From: Sapria himalayana
Lineage: Eukaryota; Streptophyta; Magnoliopsida; Malpighiales; Rafflesiaceae
DNA length: 64,000 bases
Direction of reading: 5' to 3'
Assembly (NCBI GenBank): GCA_029783825.1
Contig: JAREIK010011391.1
Coordinates: forward strand, 1-64,000
The notes under the pieces were generated by a model that saw nothing but the letters and a program-made list of their open reading frames with translations, had not been told where the DNA came from and made no database searches. The translations under genes and the position numbers were made by a program. This document shows positions 1 to 12,385 of this stretch, piece by piece. The first letter of the stretch is position 1, and each line of letters starts with the position of its first letter.

Positions 1-208
1 AAAAGACCGCGGGCGGGTCCAAACAGGACCCGCCCCGCCTGCCCTGCCTGCCGTTCGCCCGTGCCCGAGCGGGCGGCAACGGCACGGCCTTGCCGTGCCC
101 GGCCGTGCCGTGCCCGAATTTTAAAACCGTGCCGTGCCCGGCACGGCACGCAGCCGGCTGGGCCTGAAACGGGCCGTGCCGTGCGGGGCCGGCCTTTTGA
201 CACCTCTA
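1..208. mobile_element. GC-rich hAT-like miniature element, one end
   Basis: This very GC-rich block is full of GCCGTGCC/GGCACGGC words and ends with GACACCTCTA, the terminal motif shared by the elements at 38180-38279 and 39178-39610. Its other end lies outside the window. The base after the element starts GTTATAAC, which fits an 8-bp target duplication, the size typical of hAT transposons. The target is the palindrome centre of a satellite monomer; the second copy near 48740 is the uninterrupted site. No coding capacity is credible. The hAT assignment rests on terminus and target size only. Confidence 0.6.
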
Positions 209-3200
209 GTTATAACCTTCAAATATTAGAAAAAATAATAATAAATTTTTTATAATATCATTGTTTAAATAAAACTTATAACTATAAATACCTTAACACT
301 TAAATCTCTAACTCTTAAACACAAAAGCCCTAAATAATTAAAACAAGAAACTCGTAAATCTAAATATTTAAATAATTTATTAAAATATTAATCACAAAAT
401 AAATTATGAGTGATACAAATATATTTTAAATATTTATTTTAAATCAAAAAAATAGTCTTATAAAAAGAAGCAAAAACTAAAAAACAAATATTATTATTTA
501 GTAATAAATTTAATTGATTTTGAATAATTTTAGGTTTTGTAATTATATTTTAATTTATATCTATCATATTAATAATAGCATATTAATTCTTTTTTTTTTG
601 ATAATTGATAACATATCTATCAATAAAATTGTTTGTATTTAGTTTATATTATATATAATTATTTTTAATAAATTTTAAAATTATAATATTTTCAAAGGTT
701 ATAACCTTTGAAAATGTAAGAAAATATCAAAATAATTTTTATTTGTTATTTCATTGTTTAAATAAAACATATAACCACTAAATCCCTAAACACTTAAATC
801 AATAACTACTAATCTTGAAAACCCTAATAGATAATGCTTTTAAACATTATACCCTAAATAATAAATAATAAATCTCAATATTATTTTTTTCATTATAATT
901 TAAATTTTCCATTTATTATGTATTCATTTATTTTATATAAATATTAATTACAAAATAAATTATGAGTTAGACAATATAATTTATATAAATTATTTTTCAT
1001 CAAAAAATATAGATAAACATATAAAAAGAAGAAAAAATTTAAGAACAAAAATTTATTATATAGTAATATATTTTACTTTCCTTTTGAATCATTTAGGGTT
1101 TATAATTATATTTTAATTGATATCTATATTATTAATAATATATTATAAATTTATTTTTGATCATTATTAGAATATTTATCAATATAATTATTTATATTGA
1201 ATTTATATGATAAATAAATATAATGATTTTTATAACTAAATATTGAATTCACTTTTGTAAAAAAAATTAAAAATTATTATATTTTCAAAGGTTATAACCT
1301 TTGAAAATATCAAAATATAATAGAAAAATAAATTTTTTTTATTTTATTTTTAAATAAAACATGTAAACCACTAAATGCATACACACTTAAATAAATCCTA
1401 TAACCGTTGAAAATATTTTTTGATCATTATCAGTAAACTCCTAAACCCCATAATGCATGAATACGTAATCATTAAATCGCTATATACTATTAATAATAAG
1501 TAAATCTAATTTTTATTTCTATTTATTATAATTTTAAATATTCATTTTAATTATTAATAGTTTCTTTTTATAGAATATCTAGTACAAATAAATTATGACT
1601 GCGACAAATATAATTTAAATAATTTATTTTAATCAAAAAAATAAATATAGCCTTATAAAATAAGAAAAAATTTAAAAATTAAAATTATTATCCGTAATAT
1701 TTTACTTTAAATTTGAATCAATTTGGGTTTTATAAATATTTTTAGTTATTTCTATCTTATTATTAATAGTTTATTAATTTAATTTTTGATAATTATTATA
1801 ATATTCATCAATAAAATTGTTTATATTGAATTTATATGAAATATAATTATTAATATTATTATAACATAAGATTGTATTCACATTTCAAAAGATTTTAAAT
1901 ATTATTATATTTTCAAAGGTTATAACCTATGAAAATGAGAAAAAATTACAAATTTTTTTGTTATTTTATTGTTTAAATAAAACATATAAACTACTAAATG
2001 TCTTAAAACATAAATCGCTAAACTCATAATCGACAAAGCCTCTAAATACTTGAACCATTAAACTTGTATCCATTAATAATAAATCATAAATCTCATTATA
2101 ATTTTTATTCAGTATAATTTTAAATTTTATTATAATTATTTATATATTTATTCTTATAGAAATATTAATTACAAAATAAATTATAAGTAAGACAGATCTA
2201 TTTTTAAATTAAACCGGTGTACCCTAAATAATAAAGTATACATCTAATTTTTTTATTATAATTTTAAATATTCAAATTTATTATTATTTGTTTATTTTTA
2301 TATAAATATTAATTACAAATAAATTATGAGTTACACAAATATAATTTATATAAATTATTTTTCATTTTAGGTAATATTAATTTATATAAATTAATTTATA
2401 TAATTTATTTTTCATTTATATAATTTATATAAATATTAATTTATATAAATTAATTTATATAATTTATATAGAAATATTAATATAGATAAACTTTTTAAAA
2501 AAAATATAATTTTCAAAACAAAAAATTAATATATAGTAATATATTTTGCTTTGCTTCTGGATCATTTTAGGTTTTGTATATATATTTTGATTGATATATA
2601 TCTAATTAATAATAGATTATTAATTTATTTTTGATCATTATTAGAATATTTATCATTAAAATTGTTTATATTAAATTTATATGATATATTAAAATAATGA
2701 TTATTATAACTAAATTTTGAATTAACTTTTGAAAAAAATTTAAAATTATTATATTTTCAAAGGCTACCTTTGAAAATATCAAAAAATAATAAAAATAAAT
2801 TTTTGTTATTTTATTTTTTAAATAAAACCTATAAACCACGAAATTCACACACAGTTAAATCATTAAACTCCTAGGCCTCGTAATGCCTAAATACATAAAC
2901 CATTAAAATGATATATGCTCCTTAATAATTAGTAATTTAATATTTATTTCAATTTATTATAATTCTAAATATTCATTTTAATTATTTATTAGTTTATTTT
3001 TATAGAAATATTTATTGCAAAATAAATTATAAGTGCGACAAATATAATTTAAATAATTTATTTTTAAGCAAAAAAATATATATACGCTTATAAAAGAAGT
3101 AAAAATTTAAAAATTAAAAATAATTATCTAGTATTATATTTTAAATAAATTTTGAATCAATTTGGGTTTCGTAAATATTTTTTAATTAATTTCTATCCTA

Positions 3201-6200
3201 TTATTAATAGTTTATTAATTTGATTTTGATTATTATTATAATATCTGTCAATAAAATTGTTTATATTGAATTTATATGATATATAATTATTAATATTATT
3301 ATAACTAAATATTTTATTAACATTTCAAAAAATTTTAAATATTATTATATTTTCAAAGGATATAACCTATGAAAATGATAAAAAAGTACAAAATATTTTT
3401 TTGTTATTTTATTGTTTAAATAAATCCTATAAACCACTAAATGCCTAAAAACATAAATCACTAAACATCTAAACAACAAAACCTCTAAATACATAAACCA
3501 TTAAAATAGTATACATTAATAATAAATCATAAATATCATTTTAATTAGTATTCAGTATAATTTTAAATTTTTATTTTAATTACTCATCAGTTTATTTTTA
3601 TAAAAATATTAATTTCAAAATAAATAATTAGTGATACAGATATAATTTAAATTAGACCAGTATACCCTAAATAATAATATTAAATCACAATATTATTTAT
3701 TTCATTATAATTTAAAATATTTTTTTAATTAGTTATTTGTTTATTTTATATAAATATTAATTACAAAATAAATTATGAGTTAGATAAATATAATTTATAT
3801 AAAATATTTTCATAAAAAAAATACAGATAAACTTTTAAAAGAAGAAAAAAATTCAAAATAAAAAATTATTATATAGTAATATATTTTGCTTTGCTGCTCG
3901 AACATTTTAGGTTTTTTAATTATATTTTAATTGATATCTATCTTATTAATAATAGATCATAAATTTATTTATTGATCATTATTAGAATATTTATCAATAA
4001 AATTGTTTATATATAATTTATATGATATATAAATATAATGATTATTATAACTAATTATTGTATTCACTTTTGAAAAAAATATAAAATTTATTATATTTTC
4101 AAAGGTTATAACCTTTAAAAATATCAAAAAATAATAAAAATAATTTTTTAGTTATTTTTTTTAATAAAACCTATAAACCACTAAGTGCACACAGTTAAAT
4201 CATTAAACTCATAAATCACCTACTGTCTAAATACATAAACCATTAAACCGCTATAAACTAGTTAATAATTAATAAATATAATTTTTTTTTTCATTTTATT
4301 ATAATTTTAAATATTCATTTTAATTATTTATTAGTTTATTTTTATAGAAATATTTACTACAAAATAAATTATGAGCGCCACAAATATAATTTAAATAATA
4401 TATATTTAATCAAAAAGTTATGTACGCTTATAAAATAAATAAAAAATTTAAAATAAAAAATTATTATCCAGTAATATATTGTAGTTTAATTTTGAATCAA
4501 TTTGCGTTTTGTAAATATTTTTTAATTAATATCTATCTTATTATTAATAGTTTATTGATTTAATTTTTGATTATTATTATAATATCTATAAATAAAATTG
4601 TTTATATTGAATTTATATGATATATAATTATTAATATTATTATAACTAAATATTGTATTCACATTTTAAAAAATTTTAAATATTATTATAATTTCAAAGG
4701 TTATTACTTATAAAAATGAGAAAAAATTACAAAATATTTTTTAGATATTTTATTGTCTAAAAAAACCTATAAACCACTAAATACCTTAAAACATAAATCG
4801 CTAAAATCTTAAACGACAAAACCTCAAAATACTTAAACCATTAAACTGGTATGCATTAATAATAAATCATAAATCTCATTTTAATTTTTATTCAGTATAA
4901 TTTAAATTTTTATTTTTATTATTTATCAGTTTATTTTTATAAAAATATTAATTACAAAATAAATTATTAGTGAGACATATTTAATAAATTACTAAACTCC
5001 TAAACAAATTTATTTTATTTTCAAAGGTTATAACCTTTGAAAATCAGAAAAATTCTAAAAACAAATTTTTTTATTTTTATTATATAAATAAAACATATAA
5101 GCCACAGAATGCCTAAAACCATAAATTACTAAACTCCTAAACAACAAAACTCCTAAATAATCAAACCAATAAACCGATATACCATATTTAATAAATCATA
5201 AATCTCATTTTAATTGTATTCATTATAATATTATATATTCAATTTAATTATTTATTAGTTTATTTTTTATAGAAATATTTATCACAAAATAAATAATGAG
5301 TGAGACAAATATAATTTTAATAATTTATTTTTAATCAAAAAAAATAAAAGCTGATAAAAAGAAGTAAAATTTTAAAAACAAAAATGTTATTATTTAGTAA
5401 AATTTTTTACTTTGATTTTGAATCATTATATACGGATTTTCCAATTATATTTTAATTAGTATCAATATTATTAATAATAGTTTATTAATTTATTTTTTGA
5501 TCATTATTATAATATCTATCAATAAAATTACTTATATTGAATTTAAACGTATTATAATTTTTACGATTATTATAACTAAATATAATATTTACATTTGAAA
5601 AAAATTTAAAAATTATTATATTTTCAAAGGTTATAACATTTGAAAATGATAAAAAATCACAAAAATAATTTTTTATTATTTTATTATTTAAATAAAACTT
5701 ATAAACCACTAAATACCTAAACATTTAAATCTATAGACTCCTAAACCCCAGAACCCCCTAAATACTTAAAGCATTAAACCTAAATAACCTAAATAATAAA
5801 TGATAAATCTCATTTTTATTTGTATTCATTATAATTTTAAATATTCATTTTATTTATTTTTTAGTTTATTTTTATATAAATATTAATTACAAAATAAATA
5901 ACGAGATAGATATAATTTAAAAAAATTATTTTGTATTAAAAAAATATAAGCTCATAAAAATAAATAAAATTTCAAAAATTTAATATTTTATTTAGTAATT
6001 TAATTTACATTGATTTTGAATTATTGTGTGTTCTGCAAATATATTTTAATTAATATCTATCTAATTAATAATATTTTATTAATTTATTTTTTGATCATTA
6101 TAATAAAATATATTATAAATTTTTTTATATTGAATTTACAACAAATATAATTATTAAGATTATTATAACTAAGTATTGTATTCATATTATAGAACTATTA

Positions 6201-9200
6201 ATACTTATTATATTTTCAAAGGTTATAACCTTTGAAAATCACGAAAATTCATAAAAATATTTTTTTTATTATTTCAATGATTAAATAAAACCTATAAACA
6301 CCAAAATGCGTAAACATATAAATCAATAAACTCCTTAACCTAAAAACCACAAAAAACATAAACAATTAAATAGTTATACCCTAAATCATAAATCATAAAT
6401 CTCATTTTTATTAGTATTCATTATAATTTTAAATATACATTTTAATTATTTATTAGTTTATTTTATAGAAATATAAATTAAAAAATAAATTATTAGTGAA
6501 AAGAATATAATTTAAATAATTTATTTTTCATAAAAAAATATAAGCTTATAAATTTATACAAAAATTTAAACATTTAAAATTAATATTTAGTAAAATATTT
6601 CACATTGATTTTGAATCATTTTAGGTATTGCAAATATCTTTTAAACAATATTTATCTTATTAATAATTTTTTATTATTTTTTTATGATCAATATTATAAT
6701 ATATATCAATAAAATAGTTTATATTGAATTTATATGATATATAATTATTATGCTTATTATAACCTTAAATAAGAGAAAAAATGATAAAAATAAATTTTTT
6801 GTTATTTTATTTTTTAAATAAAACATATAATCCACTAAATAACTAAATACTAAAATGACTAAACTCCTAACCCCCGAAGCTGATTAATACTTAAAACATT
6901 AAATTAGTATATTCTAAATAATAAATCATAAATCTCATTTTTATTAGTATTCATTATAATTTTAATATTCATTTTAATTATTTATCAGTTTATTTTTTAG
7001 AAATATTAATTATAAAATAAATTATTAGTGAGAAAGATATAATTTAAATAATTTTTTTTTCATAAAAAAAAATATATGCCGATAAAAAGATGCAAAATTT
7101 TTTTAAAAAAAATTATTATTTATTAATATATTTTATTTTAATTTTTAATCATTTTAGATTTTACAATTATATTTTAATTTATATCATTCTTATTAATACT
7201 AGTTGATTAATTTATTTATTGATCATTATTATAATATATATTAATAAAATTATTTATATTTAGTTTACATTATATATAATTATTAAGATTATTATAACTA
7301 AATATTATATTTATATTTTAAAAAATATAAAAATTATTATATTTTCAAATGTTACAATCTTCAAAAATTAAAAAAAAATCAAAAAATTAAATTTTTTGTT
7401 TTTTCAGTCTTTAAATAAAAACTATAAATCACTAAAGGTCTAAACACTTAAATCACTAAATTTCTAAACCACAAAATACCTAAATACTTAATTTATAAAT
7501 CTGGTATATCCTAATATAATAAATAATAAATATCAATTTTATTTGTATTTATTATAATTTTAAATATTCATTTTAATTATTTATTAGTTTATTATTATAT
7601 TTTTATAATTTACAAAATAAATTATGAGTATGACAAATATAATTTAAATAATAATTTTTAATAACAAAAATATAAACTTATAAAAAAAGCAAAATATTAA
7701 AAAAATTATTATTTAGTAATATATTTTACTTTGATTTTGAATAAATTTAGATTTTGCAAATATATTTTAAATAATATCTATCTTATTAATAATAGTTTAT
7801 TAATTTATTTTTTGATCATTATTATAATATCTTGCAATGTAATTATTTATATTGAATTAAATGACTTATAATTATTAAGATTATTATAACTAAATATTAT
7901 ATTTACATTTGAAAAAAATTTAGAAATTATTATATTTTCAAAGGTTATAAACTTCAAATATTAGAAAAAATAATAAAAATAATTTTTTTGTTATATCATT
8001 ATTTAAATAAAACTTATAATCCACTAAATGCCCAAACACTTCAATCTCTAAACTCCTAAACACAAAAGACCCTAAATACTTAAACATTTAAACTCGAAAA
8101 CCTTAAATATAATTTAAATAATTTTTTAAATTATTAATTACAAAATAGGTTTTGCAATTATATTTTAATTTATATCTATCATATTAATAATAGCATATTA
8201 TTTTTTTTTATAATTAATACCATATCTATAAATAAAATTGTTTAGATTTAGTTTATATTATATATAATTATAATGATTATTATTACTAAATATTGTATTC
8301 ATATTTTTAAAAATTTTAAAATTATTATATTTTCAAAGATTATAAACTTTGAAAATGTGAGAAAATATCAAAAATAATTTTTTTGTTATTTCATTATTTA
8401 AATACAACCTATAAACTACTAAATGCCTAAACACTTAAATCAAAAACTCCTAAATATCGAAAACCCTAAATAGAAAATCCTTTTAAACTGTATACCCTAA
8501 ATAATAAAAATAAATCTAAATATTATTTTTTTCATTATAATTTAAAATATTCATTTTAATTATTTATTCATTTATTTTTATATAAATATTAATTACAAAA
8601 TAAATTATAAGTTAAACAAATATATTTTATATAAATTATTTTTCATCAAAAAATATAGTTAATCTTATAAAAATAAGAACAAATTTAAAAAGAAAAATAT
8701 ATTATATAGTAATATATTTTGATTTCCTTCTGAATCATTTAAGATTTTTTAATTATATTTTAATTGATATCTATCTTATTAATAATATATTATAAATTTA
8801 TTTTTGATCATTATTAGAATATTTATCAATAAAATTATTTATATTGAATTTATATGATAAATAAATATAATAATTTTTATAAATAAATATTCAATTAACT
8901 TTTGAAAAAAATTTTAAAATAATTATATTTTAAAGGTTATAACCTTTGAAAATATCAAAAAATAATAAAAATAATTTTTTGTTATTTTATTTTTTAAATA
9001 AAACCTATAAACCACTAAATGCATATCAGTTAAATCAGTAAACTTATAAACCCCGTAATAACTAAATATATAAACCATTAAACCGCTATATACTACTTAA
9101 TAATTAGTAAATATAATTTTTATTTCTATTTATTATAATTTTAAATATTCATTTTAATTATTTATTAGTTTATTTTTATAAAAATATTTATTACAAAAAA

Positions 9201-10398
9201 AATTATGAGTGCGACAAATATAATATAAATAATTAATTTTTAAACAAAAAATATATATACGCTCATAAAAGAAGTAAAAATTTAAAAATTAAAAATTATT
9301 ATCCGGTAATATATTTTACTTTAATTTTGAATCAATTTGGGTGTTGTAAATATTTTTTAATTAATTTCTATCTTATTATTAATAGTTTATTAAATTAATT
9401 TTTGATCATTATTTTAATATCTATCAATAAAATTGTTTATATTGAATTTATATGATATATAATTATTAAGATTAATATAATTATACATGGTATTCACATT
9501 TCAAAAAATTTTAAAATTTATTTTATTTTCAAAGGTTATAACCTTTGAAAATCAAAAAAAAATTTATTTTTATTATATAAATAAAACCTATAAACCACTT
9601 AATACCTAAAATCATAAATTGCTAAACTCCTAAATGACAAAACCCCTAAATACATAAACCATTAAACCGGTATACCATTTATAATAATTTATAAATATCA
9701 TTTTAATTTGTATTAATTATAATTTTAAATATTCAGTTTAATTATTTATTAGATTATTTTTATAGAAATATTAATTACAAAATAAATAATGAGCGAGACA
9801 AATATAATTTTAATAATTTATTTTTAATCAAAAAAAATATATAAGATATAAAAAGAAGTTAAAATTTAAAAACAAAAATTTATTATTTAGTAATATATTT
9901 TACTTTGATTTTAAATCATTATAGGTTTTGCAATTATATTTTAATTGCTATCAATCTTATTAATAATAGTTTATTAATTTATTTTTTGATCATTATTATA
10001 ATATCTATCAATAAAATTACTTATATTGAATTTAAATTACTTATAATTATTATGATTATTATAGCTAAATATTATATTTACATTTGAAAAAAATTTAGAA
10101 ATTATTATATTTTAAAAGGTTATAACCTTCAAAAATGATAAAAAATCACAAAAATAATTTTTTGTGATTTTATTATTTAAATAAAACTTATAAACCACTA
10201 AATGCCTAAACATTTAAATCTCTAGACTCGTAAACCCCAAAATCTCTAAATACATAAACCATTAAACATATATAACCTAGATAATAAATAATAAACCTCA
10301 TTTTTATTTGTATTCATTATAATTTTAAAATATTCATTTTAATTATTTTATAATTTATTTTTATAAAAATATTAATTACAAAATAAATAATGAGTGAG
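209..10398. repeat. Satellite array A, ~600-bp monomers
   Basis: This AT-rich array has about 16 monomers spaced mostly 585-605 bp apart. Each is marked by a 28-bp palindrome made of half-site ATTTTCAAAGGTTA and its reverse complement. The palindrome is perfect at 688-715, 1281-1308, 5017-5044, 6212-6239 and 9525-9552. It is degenerate near 1909, 2753, 3349, 4094, 4688, 5620, 7345, 7936, 8333, 8930 and 10110. About 60 bp after it comes a block of degenerate 8-bp units such as ACTCCTAA and ATGCCTAA. A second conserved section contains TTTTGATCATTATTATAATA. Short spacings (for example 4688 to 5017) mark internal deletions. Short reading frames here are chance events in AT-rich repeats. Confidence 0.9.
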
Positions 10399-11584
10399 AC
10401 TATGGTGGATGATGTGAATATATTCAGTAGGCTCCTTACCAAGACTGAGGTGGAGGATTACAGCCTTGACTGTATCACTCACGTTATCTCGGGAGAAGAA
10501 AGACTAAAGCTATGTAGGACTCTCACATTAGAAAAGGTGTGGGAGGTGCTGTTTACTATAAAGTCATATAACATTCAAGGGATGGATTACTTATCCTCAT
10601 TCTTCTATAAGTCATGCTGGGACATAGTTAAATGCGATGTGTAGGATGATTGAGTTAGCTTCTTCAAGAAAGATTAGCTGCCGAAATCATTCTACAAGAT
10701 CATGATCTCTATATTCCGCAAGGAGAACCAAATAATTTGGAAGGACTAGAGACCGCTCAGACTTTGTAATGTGTCGTATAAGATTAATTCCAAGATGCTA
10801 GACACGTGGATTAAGACAAATCTCCATAAATGCATATCGGAGAATTAGGTTTGCTTTGTGCTGGGGAGGAATATATTTAATAATATTCTTCTGGCATAGG
10901 AAATGACTCGCCTGATTTTCAATGAAAACAAGAGGTCAACCTGATCATTAAGCTCAATATGGTGAAAGCATATGATAAGGCCAGGGCGGACTGGTCTTAA
11001 CTGGGTAGGTATTCACCCAGTTTAGATTCGTCGTGGAGTGGAACAACATGATCGACATGTGCATCTACCATAATTGGTTCTCAATTATGATTAATGGGAA
11101 GACATTAAGTTTCTTTTTGTCCACTTTGAAGGCTCCAGTAGGGTGATCCACTGTCACCAACCCTCTTCGTCCTAATGGTAGAGTACCTCTTGAGGCGCCT
11201 TAATGAGCTCTACGAGAAGTACTCGGGAGTCAATTACCTCTTGGGTAGTAATGTATCAGTCAGCCACTAAGCTTATGTGGACGACACCATTATCTTCACT
11301 AATGGCTCTTGAGCAGCGCCATTAGGAAGGCAGGGAAGATGCAGCATAGAACAAGCAGATTTCAGGCCAGACCATTAACTTTTTGAAGGACAGTTTTTAC
11401 TGTGAGAAAAAAAATCAAAGTGTAACTTCCCAATCACGTACTTGGGCATTTTCCTTTTCAAGGGGCACAACAAGAGTGTATATTATGATAAATTCTTGAC
11501 GAAATTCTATTCTCGAATAAAGGATTAGCTGAACAAGTTGCTTTCGAATGGAAGAAATATATTATTGATCAGGCACGTTCTCGA
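10399..11584 (+). pseudogene. Dead L1-type LINE reverse transcriptase, copy A
   Basis: This is a fragment of the second open reading frame of an L1-type non-LTR retrotransposon. The family protein copies element RNA into DNA at the target site. Conceptual translation gives, in order, FYKSCWDIVK, RPLRLCNVSYKI, an NWFSIMINGK segment, GDPLSPTLFVLMVEYLLRRL, the catalytic box as AYVDDTIIF, and PITYLGIFLFKGHN. Many in-frame stops and several frameshifts kill it. The endonuclease, the first open reading frame and the 3' part are missing. It lies inside a satellite monomer: the left side ends GAGTGAGAC and the right side resumes GAGTGAGTCG. The copy at 59784-60963 has the same ends and lesions, so insertion came before the segmental duplication. 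Confidence 0.85.
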
Positions 11585-11619
11585 CTCACTCCCTTATAAC
11601 CTTATAAGGGAGTGAGTCG
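11582..11619. repeat. 38-bp perfect inverted repeat at LINE/satellite junction
   Basis: The arms are CGACTCACTCCCTTATAA and its exact reverse complement around a 2-bp centre. The left arm is still L1 coding sequence (LDSLPYNL) and the right arm leads back into the satellite monomer. Copy B has the same structure at 60964-61001 with one arm mismatch. It may have formed by snap-back synthesis when the LINE was truncated. Confidence 0.9.
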
Positions 11620-12385
11620 AATATAATTTCATATTTTTTTCATCATCAATAAATTATATAACCTTATAAAAAGAAAAAAAAAATAAAAGTCAAAATTTTA
11701 TTTAGAAATATGTTTTATTTAGATTTTGAATTATTTTAGGTATTATAAATATATTTTAATAAATATTTATTATATTTATAATTAATTATAAATTTTTTTT
11801 TCATTGTTATAATACCAATCAAGAAATAAACTTATATTAAATTAACATGATATATTATTCTTATGATTGTTACGACTAAAATATTTAGTAAAAATATAGA
11901 ATTCAGATTGAAAAAAAATTTAATTATTTTATTTCAAAAGTAAATAAAAAAATGTAACAATTATTTAATTTAAATAATTTATTTTAAACTAAAATAAAAT
12001 AAGAAAATGTAACAATTATTTTAATTAAAAAGTAACCTTGGAAATTATTTTATTCAAAATTATTTATATGTTTATTTTTATATAAATATTAATTACAAAA
12101 TATATTATAAGTGACCCAAATATAATTTGAAAAAATTTGATTATGATCAAGAAACTATATAATCTTATAAAAAATTAAAAAAATTTAAATACTTAAAAGT
12201 ATTATCTAGCAATATGTTTTCCTAAGATTTTCGATAATTTTATAAATATATTTTAATAAATACTTTTGTTATTTACAAGAATTTAATAATATATTTTACT
12301 GTCTTTATTATAATATCATTCAAGAAACTAGTTTATATTGAATTAGCATGATATATTATTACTAAAATTATTATAAGCAAACATA
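11620..12385. repeat. Decayed satellite monomers beyond the LINE
   Basis: Two strongly diverged monomers can be followed through the order of short landmarks: TTAGGTATTATAAATATATT, a CATTGTTATAATA segment, AAATTAACATGATATATTA and TATTACAAAATA-like pieces. A direct repeat of about 65 bp sits at 11945-12030 (AATGTAACAATTATTT occurs twice). The 28-bp palindrome is no longer recognisable. The pattern fits an old array edge. Confidence 0.6.

Noticed and set aside
5485..5724. 79-residue frame repeated at 54808-55047
   Set aside because: It is satellite monomer sequence; its conservation follows from the segmental duplication, not from coding constraint.
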